Below, piece by piece: positions 27,048-35,278 of a stretch of 64,000 nt of DNA. Below the pieces are notes generated by a model. It made no database searches. It saw nothing but the letters and a program-made list of their open reading frames with translations, and was not told the origin of the DNA. Every line of letters starts with the position of its first letter. The stretch's first letter is position 1. Position numbers and translations under genes: made by a program. Source of the DNA: CBDBND01 sp965207985 (GTDB taxonomy: Bacteria > Pseudomonadota > Alphaproteobacteria > Rhodospirillales > Rhodospirillaceae); NCBI GenBank assembly GCA_965207985.1, contig CBDBND010000034.1, positions 248,001 to 312,000 of the forward strand, in the 5' to 3' direction.

Positions 27048-27788
27048 CTAGCTGACGCCCGTCCAACCGCCATCAGCGACAAACACGCTGCCTGTCACAT
27101 AGGACGACTCATTGGAAGCCAGGTAGACAACAAGATCAGCGATCTCTTCAGGCGTGCCGAGGCGGCCCAAGGGTTGACGCTCAGCAAGGCTTTCCAAAGT
27201 GCCCTGGAAGTCTCGCCCCGACGACAAGCGCTCGCGCAAGCCCGGCGTGTCCACCACACCGGGGCAGATGGCGTTGCACCTGATGTTTTCAGAAACAAAA
27301 TCGGCCGCAACCGAACGCGTCAGGCCAATGACAGCTGCTTTGGCCGTGCCATATGCGAATCTCTTCGGCACGCCCCGCAGACTGGATGAGGTGGACGACA
27401 TGTTGATGATGCTGGCCCCACTGCCTTGCCTCAACGCGGGAAGAAAGGCGCGGATCATGCGGTACATGGAACCCACGTTCACGTTGAAAGACTTGACCCA
27501 CTCCTCTTCCGTACAGTCCTCGACGGACCCAAAGGATACGTAGCCGGCGCAGTTGAATAGAATATCAAGGGAGTCGAAAACTGCCGCACAATCCTCAATG
27601 ACTTTGGCATCCGATACGTCCAATACCTTTACGCTTTGAATCCCTTGTTCACTAAGCCCGCTCAATTTTTTTTCGTCACGATCGGTTGCTGTCACTTGCG
27701 CGCCTTCCCGCGTAAACGCGAGCGCCGTTGCCGCGCCAATGCCATCGCCCGCGCCTGTAATCAGTGCTGTTTTCGCTTGAAGTCGCAT
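27048..27788 (-). CDS. Short-chain dehydrogenase/reductase (classical SDR)
   Basis: 246 residues. Cofactor motif TGAGDGIGAATA near residue 11, NCAG near residue 85, catalytic Ser in INMSSTSS, and Y-x-x-x-K as YGTAK. Asp in TATDRDEK after the second strand suggests NAD(H) rather than NADP(H). The C-terminal VTGSVFVADGGWT is typical of the family. The substrate is unknown; by context it probably oxidises or reduces an intermediate of the local catabolic pathway. It is a single gene on this strand with 68 nt to the next. Confidence 0.92.
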   Translation of the reverse strand: MRLQAKTALITGAGDGIGAATALAFTREGAQVTATDRDEKKLSGLSEQGIQSVKVLDVSDAKVIEDCAAVFDSLDILFNCAGYVSFGSVEDCTEEEWVKSFNVNVGSMYRMIRAFLPALRQGSGASIINMSSTSSSLRGVPKRFAYGTAKAAVIGLTRSVAADFVSENIRCNAICPGVVDTPGLRERLSSGRDFQGTLESLAERQPLGRLGTPEEIADLVVYLASNESSYVTGSVFVADGGWTGVS

Positions 27789-27892
27789 TAGAAACTGGAC
27801 CTACATCCTTCTCAATGAACCGACACCTTTCGATCTTACGTCAAAAGGAACCAGATACATGTATCGTTTCTAGTGCAATCGGCGGGAATAAC

Positions 27893-27925
27893 AAAAAACG
27901 CCACCATGTCATTGACGTAGTGGCG
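27893..27925 (-). terminator. Rho-independent terminator of the methyltransferase operon
   Basis: Read on the minus strand, CGCCACTA...TGGTGGCG forms a long hairpin (27899-27925) followed by six T (A-tract 27893-27898 on the plus strand). It lies ~100 nt after the stop of the small protein at 28027. Confidence 0.8.
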
Positions 27926-28026
27926 CTCATTGGTTGCGGGGCTTGTTACCGCCCAATTCCAAAACAAAAACCTAGCAACTTTTTGTCCGGTTTAAAGGAG
28001 CTACGACAACCAAAAGACTATGCTGC

Positions 28027-28329
28027 TCATTCGAGCGCGCTGTCAAATTCCCCTGACAGGTCGAGGGCTACCTTTTTGACCAGGTTTTCACGCTTCTTCC
28101 TGAGCTTCGCTTCCAACTCGGGGCCGGGAACAAAAGTATCGACAACTTCGCTGATATCGATACCGCGCATTTCTAAAACGGCCTCGGTCACGAGTTGGCG
28201 GTCTTGCAACGCCCACAACTCAGAGGTCAAGGTGAGAATGGCTTGTCCCAATTTATCGATGTCTTCTTCCTTGAAGGCTTTACGCCGCCGGGGACGAACG
28301 TTTGCAGGATACAGTTTTGGCTCAGACAT
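28027..28329 (-). CDS. Small helical protein paired with a methyltransferase (copy A)
   Basis: 100 residues, predicted mostly helical, no named family that I recognise. The core LTLTSELWALQDRQLVTEAVLE is closely matched by the protein at 59895-60224 (VIALGSEFWALQRRMNVIETLLE), followed in both by a Gly, a Pro-Glu segment and a basic C-terminal helix. The start codon shares one base with the methyltransferase stop (TAATG), so the two are translationally coupled. The repeated pairing suggests a partner or chaperone subunit of the methyltransferase (inference). Confidence 0.8.
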   Translation of the reverse strand: MSEPKLYPANVRPRRRKAFKEEDIDKLGQAILTLTSELWALQDRQLVTEAVLEMRGIDISEVVDTFVPGPELEAKLRKKRENLVKKVALDLSGEFDSALE

Positions 28330-29393
28330 TAGATTGAAGGCCTCCTACCATATGTAATCCATGGATAGTTGTTCGGCGCCATCCCATAATATTTGACGTC
28401 GACAAACCCGATTTCTCCCATCAGGGCCACCGTGTCCATGGTGGATGATTCTCGCCAGTAAGGTTCGCCGCCCGTTCGCGCACTGTAATCTGTCCGCCAG
28501 ACGTCAGCTTTGCTCAAGGTGTTGTAGGGTGCGACGTCACCAAACAGTAGTTCACCTCCAGGCTCGAGCGTGCGGAAACCCTCACGGAGTATGGCTTCAA
28601 TCGCAGTCACCGGTAGCTCATGGAGAATAATGTAAGACGTGAAAAGGTCGCAGCTTTGGTCATTCAAACCGGTCTTTGCGCCATCGGCTTGAAACAAATC
28701 CCAACTATGGCCAGCGAGGTTGCCGTTGCGTTGAGCCTGCTCCAACTGAGCGATGGAGATGTCACAGGCTGAAATTTTTGCCTCAGGAAAAACCTCAGCC
28801 AGTTGCAGAGTGTAAGGCCCGGATCCACATCCTATTTCGACAACGTGCTTGTAGTCGCGGCGCGGCGCTTCTTTAGCGGCATTCCTCCGGTCTGCATAAA
28901 TGTCCGAAGCGGCGCCACCCGCTGCCGGCGCCCGTCCAGCCTTGCTGACCAGATAGCGGTGAACCAATTCTCCATGGATAAAGCCCATATGGCGGTGGCC
29001 ATCCCATCCGCCCGTCGTGCGATGAAACGGAAAGCGCCAATACGGGGGAACATCAAGGTCTGGGTCGTGTCTCAGCGTGGTATTGCCTTTGGACAAGACG
29101 TCAAACGAGGGCGCCAAGTCTTCTTTGATTTCCGTAAATGCCGCGGCGGCGATGCGGCCATGGTGTTCAGAACCCCATTCTCCGAGCAGACTGGCCGCCC
29201 GGAACATCGGCTCTCTCTCGAGGGCACTTTCAATTTGTTCGGCGCGTTCATCGAGATCGTCGGCCAAAGACTCTTCGCCTAATCGGGCCAACACTTCCGA
29301 CCGCTTGGCCATCAGCGGCCTATACGCCGGACCAAAAGCCGTCAAAAAGTCCAGTGTGGCGCGACCGTGTTGACGCAATTTGTAATCCATCAT
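28329..29393 (-). CDS. SAM-dependent methyltransferase (copy A)
   Basis: 354 residues. An N-terminal helical domain of ~150 residues precedes a Rossmann methyltransferase with motif I VVEIGCGSGPYT near residue 185, the acidic residue in ISACDIS, and TSYIILHELP plus LEPGGELLFGD. The overall layout resembles the protein at 60240-61436, including a DLDVPPYW/DLDIPEY segment before the fold. It is upstream of and coupled to the small partner protein; 47 nt upstream lies a small Tat-like protein. The substrate is unknown. Confidence 0.88.
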   Translation of the reverse strand: MMDYKLRQHGRATLDFLTAFGPAYRPLMAKRSEVLARLGEESLADDLDERAEQIESALEREPMFRAASLLGEWGSEHHGRIAAAAFTEIKEDLAPSFDVLSKGNTTLRHDPDLDVPPYWRFPFHRTTGGWDGHRHMGFIHGELVHRYLVSKAGRAPAAGGAASDIYADRRNAAKEAPRRDYKHVVEIGCGSGPYTLQLAEVFPEAKISACDISIAQLEQAQRNGNLAGHSWDLFQADGAKTGLNDQSCDLFTSYIILHELPVTAIEAILREGFRTLEPGGELLFGDVAPYNTLSKADVWRTDYSARTGGEPYWRESSTMDTVALMGEIGFVDVKYYGMAPNNYPWITYGRRPSI

Positions 29394-29440
29394 GGGTTAG
29401 GTCCTCACTAACGAATTAAACTCTACAACCACCTTATCGC

Positions 29441-29647
29441 TTACTCGACCAGATCCCAGTGCCCTCCAAACCAGACCCAATACTGACCGGGCTCCGCACT
29501 GGAGTGCGTAGTCTCGCGTGTGGGGTCGGGATCCAAGTCCTCTGTTTTCAATGTCGATTGTGTTTGTAATTGAGATGGTGCGATGACCGCCAAAGCAGCA
29601 ACAGCGCCGGCTCCTACGACAACAGTGCGTCGCTCGAGATCATCCAT
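29441..29647 (-). CDS. Small protein with twin-arginine-like signal
   Basis: 68 residues: MDDLERRTVVVGAGAVAALAVIAPSQ resembles a Tat signal (ERRTVVVGAGA) followed by a ~40-residue acidic mature part ending QYWVWFGGHWDLVE. It lies 47 nt upstream of the methyltransferase and is probably the first gene of that operon. Similar short Tat proteins sometimes serve as small subunits of exported dehydrogenases or carry a partner; here there is no evidence for a function. Confidence 0.65.
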   Translation of the reverse strand: MDDLERRTVVVGAGAVAALAVIAPSQLQTQSTLKTEDLDPDPTRETTHSSAEPGQYWVWFGGHWDLVE

Positions 29648-29967
29648 TCCTATGTCTCCAAACCGTTATGCTGAGCTGTCTATAACGAACTATCCGACTA
29701 TGCCTTCATTTTAGTATCTGACTGGGGCGGCAAGAAGTGGAATCTGAACCTCCGACCTTAAATACTGTAGTCATGTGCTGCCTGGGAGTCCTCTGCGGTG
29801 CGTGCTCGCAGTCTGTTACGCAATCACGTGAAATCGAAAGCAGGCCCGCGCCCTGCTGATCCCAACCAACTGCCCCCCAAGTAGCGCTTTGAAAAACAGC
29901 ACTTTTTAGGACATTGCCATCAATTGGCAAAACCACGACAATGGCGCGTTTTGGTGGGGGATCCAGA

Positions 29968-31212
29968 ATGCTTAAAAAGTGGTTCGAGATAAAACTGTGG
30001 AAGCGCATCTTTGCCGCGCTTATCGCCGGTATCGTTATCGGGTTGATCTGGGGCGACGGGGCGGAATCCATACGCTGGATCGGCGATGTGTTTGTGCGCC
30101 TGATCCGCATGCTGGTGGTGCCGCTGATCTTCACCACCCTTGTCGCCGGCGTCATATCCATGGGCGACCCTAAGCGGCTTGGCTCAATCGGCGCGCGGGC
30201 CTTTGCGCTGTATCTCCTCACCACGGCTGCGGCCATCTGTATTGGGTTGTTCATGGGCTCTGTTTTGCAGCCGGGCGCAGGCGTTGATCTCTCCGGGGCA
30301 GAGGCGCGCGATCTCGGCCCGGCCATGTCACTTGCGGATAGGCTATACAACATTATTCCCACCAACCCGGTCGCAGCGCTGGCCGAAGGCAACATTCTCG
30401 CCATCATCGTTTTTTCCATCATGATCGGCACGGGCATCGTCTTGTCGGGTGACAAAGCCAAGGTGCTGGGCGACGCTTTCAATGCGGCTGCTGAGGTCAT
30501 GCTCAAGATCACGTTTATTATTATGGAGCTGGCGCCCTTCGGCGTGTTTGCCTTGATTGCCTGGGTGGCAGGCACGCAAGGCGTGGCCACCCTCGCCAAT
30601 GTGCTCATTCTCGCCATCGCCGTTTATGTGGGATGCTTTACCCACATGATTCTGGTGTACGGCAGTATCGTCCGGTTTGTCGTCAATCTTCCGCTCAATC
30701 CCTTTATCCGGGGCGCCATCGATCCCATGCTGGTGGCCTACTCAACCTCATCCAGTGCGGCGACGCTTCCCGTCACCATGGCCGCTTCGGAAGAAAACCA
30801 CGGTGTTGGCTTTCCTGTCAGCTCGTCGGTCATTCCTCTCGGTGCGACCGTCAACATGGACGGCACGGCGCTCTACGTGGGCATTGTCGCGTTGTTTGCG
30901 GCGCAAGCCTTCGGCATCCCATTGGACTTGGCCGACTATCTCATCATCGGCCTGACCACCACCCTGGTTTCCATCGGCACCGCCTCGGTGCCGTCCGCGT
31001 CTCTGTTTCTCCTGGCCGCAGTGCTTGAATCCATCGGCATGTCTGGCGCGCAGACCGCCATCATCGTCGGGTTCATTCTGCCTTTCGACCGCATTCTCGA
31101 CATGATGCGGACGACAACGAATGTGACAGGTGATCTGACAGTGTCTCTCACGGTTGCCAAATACGAAGGCGAGCTGGACAAAGACACCTACCTCGCCCGG
31201 CCGGAGATTTAG
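29968..31212 (+). CDS. Dicarboxylate/amino acid:cation symporter (DAACS)
   Basis: 414 residues from ATG 29968 (MLKKWFEIKLWKRIF), preceded by GGGGG. The family signatures are clear: the serine-rich SSSAATLPVTM near residue 270 and NMDGTALYVGI near residue 305. It imports glutamate/aspartate or C4-dicarboxylates with Na+ or H+ across the inner membrane through ~8 helices and two hairpins. It is a single gene, convergent with the IclR-type gene. Confidence 0.93.
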   Translation: MLKKWFEIKLWKRIFAALIAGIVIGLIWGDGAESIRWIGDVFVRLIRMLVVPLIFTTLVAGVISMGDPKRLGSIGARAFALYLLTTAAAICIGLFMGSVLQPGAGVDLSGAEARDLGPAMSLADRLYNIIPTNPVAALAEGNILAIIVFSIMIGTGIVLSGDKAKVLGDAFNAAAEVMLKITFIIMELAPFGVFALIAWVAGTQGVATLANVLILAIAVYVGCFTHMILVYGSIVRFVVNLPLNPFIRGAIDPMLVAYSTSSSAATLPVTMAASEENHGVGFPVSSSVIPLGATVNMDGTALYVGIVALFAAQAFGIPLDLADYLIIGLTTTLVSIGTASVPSASLFLLAAVLESIGMSGAQTAIIVGFILPFDRILDMMRTTTNVTGDLTVSLTVAKYEGELDKDTYLARPEI

Positions 31213-31992
31213 AGCGAAACGTTTTCGGGTGGTGCAGGAAGCTAAACCGACAACTTTGCGCCGATTGACGCGGCCAAGTCTGTTAGGGGCGAGACGTAGC
31301 GGTTTATCAGCTCGTTGTAGCTGACCGCGGACGGGATGTAACGCATGGTCAGCGCCCCTTGGAACGTATCGTCACGAAGAATGGGTACCGCCAACGCTTT
31401 CTCCAAGCTACCAGCCCGGTGATGGATGCAGTAGCCGTCGCTAAGAGTTTCTTCGATAGAACGTTTCACCCGGTTGACGTCAAGCGTGCCCTGCTCCGCC
31501 TCAAGCAATCGCAGATAAGTGTCCCGCTCCGAGGTAGAGCCGTAAGCGAGAAACACCATGCCGCTGGCCGTATCGAAAACAGGAATTCTGAAACCCAGGT
31601 TGTAACGTTGCAGCGCAAGAGGGCTTGTGTGGTCGGTGTTGTAGCGCACCACCATGTCCAGCCCGGAGGGCGTGGTCAGCACCAGCGGCCAGGTTAGTTC
31701 CTTGGCCGCTGCCGAAATATCGGCAATGGAGGAGTCGGTCAGGGCACTCCAGCGGTCATAGCCGTGGGACAAACGCGTAACCTGCTCCGTCACTTCATAG
31801 GTTTTCGAGCCCTCATGGCGGCGGATCATGTCCGTTTCAATCAGCGTTTCGATCAGGCGGACGACGGTCGCTCTGGGAAGACCGACACGGCGCGCCACTT
31901 CCGACGCGCGCATGGGCCCGTTGGCGCTGATCTCGGTAAGCACTTGCAAACCGCGCACCAGAGACCGGTTGGTTCTTATGCCGGACTCCGAC

Positions 31993-32325
31993 TTAGCAGG
32001 CTGCTGAAAAAGTGGCTGGTTCGGCTTTGAGGGTGGCCTTATCGCCGAGATGATAGGCGAACTCAATCTCCAACGATCCGTCGTCGAGGAGTTCGGCCGA
32101 TCCTGAACCGTTGACTTCGTCCATCTCGTCGAAGCCGGCCCAGGTGAAGAACACGATGGATCGGCCGTATTCCAGGTCGAGGCTGGCGTTCAGAGCGCCG
32201 AAGGCGATCTCGCCGTGACCATCTTCGCGAATGACCAGCACGGCGGGCCCGTCGAGGTCGAGATAGCCGCGGTCCCACAGGTTGGCCTCGACGATCCGCC
32301 ACCGGCCGATCAGCTGGCAGGCCAT
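31993..32325 (-). CDS. Small acidic protein carried inside the IS
   Basis: 110 residues: QLIGRWRIVEANLWDRGYLDLDGPAV...EIAFGAL...FFTWAGFDEMDEVNGSGSAELLDDGSLEIEFAYHLGD. I recall similar small free-standing proteins of unknown function (IGRWRIVEM-type). Its last codons (TFSAAC) are encoded by the IS inverted repeat, so the native C-terminus was lost or shortened. Before the 97-bp duplication it was fused in frame to the transposase N-terminal half (NGQSSRMACQLIGRW). Confidence 0.6.
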   Translation of the reverse strand: MACQLIGRWRIVEANLWDRGYLDLDGPAVLVIREDGHGEIAFGALNASLDLEYGRSIVFFTWAGFDEMDEVNGSGSAELLDDGSLEIEFAYHLGDKATLKAEPATFSAAC

Positions 32326-32452
32326 ACGCGAGGACTGGCCATTCCCCTTGCGGTACGAGATAGCCGCGGTCCCACAGGTTGGCCTCGACGATCCGCCACC
32401 GGCCGATCAGCTGGCAGGCCATACGCGAGGACTGGCCATTCCCCTTGCGGTA
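32259..32452. repeat. 97-bp tandem duplication inside the IS
   Basis: The sequence starting CGAGATAGCCGCGGTCCCAC at 32259 recurs at 32356, giving two adjacent, essentially identical 97-bp units. Because 97 is not a multiple of three, it shifts the frame between the transposase half and the small protein gene. Confidence 0.92.
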
Positions 32453-33049
32453 CAGCCGGGCGTCGGGATCGGTCGTCGAGGCATGGGTCTCGTTGGACCG
32501 CTTCTCGCCGTGGAAGGTCCTCTCCGAGTTGCGCCCCGGCCCCGGCGGCTCGTCGCCGCCGTCCTTGGGGCGGAAGCTCTTGATCGACGCCCAGGCCTCG
32601 ATCAGCGTCCCGTCCACGGAAAAGTGATCGTCCGACAGCAGGCCGCGCCGACGCGCCTGCTCCACAACCACCGCCAGGAACCTCCGCGCAACCTCTCCAT
32701 CCAGCAGCCGGTCGCGGTTCTTGCTGAACGTCGTCGCATCCCACACCGCACTGTCCATCGACAATCCGACGAACCAACGGAACAACAGGTTGTAATCCAT
32801 CTGCTCCATCAGCTGACGTTCCGAGCGGATTGAGTAAAAGGCCTGTAACAGGAGCGCACGCAACAGCTTCTCCGGCGGGATCGAGGGACGCCCGATCTTC
32901 GAATACAACCCCTCGAAATCCGGCGACATAAGCTCCAGCGCCTCATCAACCAGCCCACGGATCAGGCGAAGCGGATGCGTCGCCGGAACACGAGCCTCGC
33001 AGCTCACATAAGAAAAAAGACCCTCCGTCCGATCGTCGCCTCCACGCAT
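32356..33049 (-). pseudogene. IS5-type transposase, C-terminal half missing
   Basis: The frame from MRGGDDRTEGLFSYV (33049) shows the family N-terminal domain (HPLRLIRGLVDEAL, YNLLFRWFVGLSMD) and the first catalytic Asp in FSVDGTLIEAWASIK. After RLYRKGNGQSS the sequence switches to the foreign gene. The second Asp and the Glu of the DDE triad are absent, so the protein cannot catalyse transposition. Confidence 0.85.
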
Positions 33050-33148
33050 TACTTCCTCCATGCAATCAACAAAGAGAAAGAATCATTCCAAAGCCTCAAA
33101 AGGAAGACTTTTTCAGCAGCCTGCTAGCCATGTTTCGCCATAACGGGT

Positions 33149-34153
33149 TTAGCCTTTGCCTTGATCAAAATGCGATTTGGCGTCCGTGATCAGATCATAT
33201 AACGCAACGGCATCCGGGCCGATACGGTCGAGCAGGAGTTGATGGGTCATTTTCGTTGCCGACATCCAGCGTTCTCTCTGGTGGGAGGAAAGTGCAACCA
33301 CCCGGGTCACGCCATTTTCATCCAAGTCAGCCAATGCCTGTGTTGAATAAGCCCGGCTGCGGGTTCGGAAGTCAGACGTATCCCCGTAGGCGCTTAAGAA
33401 CATCTTCTTGTTGGTTGAACTCAAAGCCTCATACCATTCCCCGTTGGCCAGCATCATACCGGTGTCATAGCCATGCTTGGTCAGGGTAAACACCTTTGTT
33501 TCCGGCGCGATGCCGCCGGTCACGAAGGCATAGTCGCTGGTCATGCCCCCTTCGATCAGGCCGGTTTGTAAACTTTGCACGATTTCCGGATAAGGCACGT
33601 AAATGGCATCGGCGTTGAGAGACTGTGCGATCAGTCGTGCCGCTTCTGTCGGCGCCGTTCTCAGTTTTACGCCTTCCGCAGCGGACGGATCTGCATAGGA
33701 TTCTTGGCCGTAGAAGCCGAGCCAGCCGCTATCGATCCAATGGAGAAACACCAATCCTCGCTCCGCAAATGCGCCTCGAAAGTAATCAGGCAGGACGGAA
33801 TCGTAGATGGCGTCCATTTGATCGGTGGAGTCGAACAAAAACGGCAATTGAAGCACGGCCAATTCGGGGACAAGGGACGCTGACCCGGCGGTCGAAGGCG
33901 CTGCCAACTGAATACGGCCGCGGCGGGCGGCCTGAATCATCATTTCTTCGGAACCCGCTTCCCCCCTGATCATCATTTTCAACGAAAGGGGCGGATCGGC
34001 CTGCTCTTGGACATTCGCTTGAAAGATTTTCCATTGATCGTCGGTGATCGTTCCAGGAAAAGTAATTCCCGCAACGGCAACTTCCGGCTGCGCCAACGCA
34101 CCGCTGGAGAGTACGGAAACGAATAACGCTGCAATAGGAATCGCTTTGACCAT
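33149..34153 (-). CDS. TRAP transporter solute-binding protein (DctP family)
   Basis: 334 residues from ATG 34153 with signal peptide (IPIAALFVSVLSSGALAQ). DctP-family features are LAVLQLPFLFDSTDQM, GVKLRTAPTEAARLIAQSLNA and PYPEIVQSLQTGLIEGG. It would bind an organic acid in the periplasm for a DctQM permease. No DctQ/DctM gene is adjacent in this window, so it is either an orphan or works with a distant permease. The IclR gene follows by 17 nt. Confidence 0.88.
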   Translation of the reverse strand: MVKAIPIAALFVSVLSSGALAQPEVAVAGITFPGTITDDQWKIFQANVQEQADPPLSLKMMIRGEAGSEEMMIQAARRGRIQLAAPSTAGSASLVPELAVLQLPFLFDSTDQMDAIYDSVLPDYFRGAFAERGLVFLHWIDSGWLGFYGQESYADPSAAEGVKLRTAPTEAARLIAQSLNADAIYVPYPEIVQSLQTGLIEGGMTSDYAFVTGGIAPETKVFTLTKHGYDTGMMLANGEWYEALSSTNKKMFLSAYGDTSDFRTRSRAYSTQALADLDENGVTRVVALSSHQRERWMSATKMTHQLLLDRIGPDAVALYDLITDAKSHFDQGKG

Positions 34154-34210
34154 AACGGCACCGTAGCATAGGCCAACATCCTGCCCAATCACTGGGCACC
34201 CTCAGAGTTG

Positions 34211-34981
34211 ATGATGCAAACCGTCCTTCTCCAGTCTTTTCACACAGGCGACGTGCCTGAATGGATAACACAATGTCTCTCTTCGGCGCACGCATGGGCA
34301 GAAGACAAGGGATGGACCTATCGCTTTATTGACGACGCGTTATTCGACTTCGTTCCCAACACCATTCGACCAAAGCTGTCCGACTATCCGCCAATGATGG
34401 CTGACATTGCCCGTCTGGAATGGATGAAGCATGTGTTGGAAAGTGAACGGTTTGCCGACCGGGTTGTGTGGCTTGACGCGGATGTTTTTGTCTTTGCACC
34501 GGCCGTCATTGACATCGATCCCGCGTTCGATTTCGCCGTTGGCCGGCAGGTTTGGGTGCAACAGGACGACGACCAAGACTTAAAAGTCTATCGCCAGGTC
34601 CATAATGCCGTATTGACGTTCAAACGTGGCTCGCCACTTTTGGAGTTTCTCGTTTATTCGATCATGCGCATGGCCCGACGCTTGGAACAAATTTCTTCGC
34701 CACAGATGTTTGGCCCTAAACTCTTGACCGCCTTGCACAACATTACCGGCTTCGATGTCATCGAAAGTGTCGGTATGGCCAGTCCTCTTGTTTTGCATGA
34801 TCTGGCGCAAGGCGAAGGCGTTGCGTTTGATCACCTTATGGAGGCATCAGAACATCCAATCGGCGCGCTTAATCTTTGCAGCTCTTACCGGGGTCAAATA
34901 CGTGACGGCGTGCTTTGCGACGAGGTGCTGTTTACGGACGCCATTGCTTTCTTACAGAGCCAAAAGGAAGGCCTTCGATAG
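34211..34981 (+). CDS. Glycosyltransferase-like protein with DxD motif
   Basis: About 256 residues. The N-terminal QTVLLQSFHTGDVPEWI, DIARLEWMKHVLE and the metal-binding VVWLDADVFVFAP (D-x-D near residue 97) are typical of GT-A nucleotide-sugar transferases acting on polysaccharide or lipid. No signal peptide. The start is one of two consecutive ATG codons (34211/34214). It is divergent from the TRAP protein (57 nt) and convergent with the MATE gene remnant. The substrate is unknown. Confidence 0.72.
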   Translation: MMQTVLLQSFHTGDVPEWITQCLSSAHAWAEDKGWTYRFIDDALFDFVPNTIRPKLSDYPPMMADIARLEWMKHVLESERFADRVVWLDADVFVFAPAVIDIDPAFDFAVGRQVWVQQDDDQDLKVYRQVHNAVLTFKRGSPLLEFLVYSIMRMARRLEQISSPQMFGPKLLTALHNITGFDVIESVGMASPLVLHDLAQGEGVAFDHLMEASEHPIGALNLCSSYRGQIRDGVLCDEVLFTDAIAFLQSQKEGLR

Positions 34982-35278
34982 TTCCGATGGTTTTCGGTCG
35001 TCAGCCGCTCTGGCCCTCTGTCGCCAATCGCCATTGCCGCGGCCAGAGCAAGCCGAGGGCAATCCCGCGCAAAGCAAAGAACAGGAGAAAGGTGGCCCAC
35101 AGGCCGTGATTGCCCCATTGGGCCATGGCCCAAAAAGAGAGAGCCAAAAAAGCCAGCAGAGAGAGGGCCATCGTGTCACGCATGGCACGGGTTGCAGTCG
35201 CACCTAAATAAATGCCGTCAAATTGGTAAGCCCAGACGCCGACAATGGGGACCGCCGCTGCCCACAATAGATAGTCGA

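Larger units (their letters stand above)
31996..33124 (-). mobile_element. IS5-type element with truncated transposase and foreign small gene, 1129 bp
   Basis: The ends share GCAGGCTGCTGAAAAAGT as inverted repeat and are flanked by TA (31994-31995 and 33125-33126). The transposase frame from 33049 covers only the N-terminal half. The other half of the element is a different coding sequence plus a 97-bp tandem duplication. It looks like a non-autonomous composite derivative mobilised in trans. Confidence 0.87.
31242..33131 (-). pseudogene. IclR-family transcriptional regulator, disrupted at codon 3 by an IS
   Basis: The body (31242-31993) has an N-terminal winged helix (ASEVARRVGLPRATVVRLIETL) and the IclR effector domain (FRIPVFDTASGMVFLAYG). 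The original start is ATG 33131: removing 31996-33124 and one TA copy gives MAKSESGIRTNRS and 252 residues. The first two codons are thus separated from the rest by the IS. A new frame beginning inside the IS end (MSSPIISAIRPP) could still express the whole regulator. It follows the TRAP binding-protein gene by 17 nt and presumably controlled it. Confidence 0.9.
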
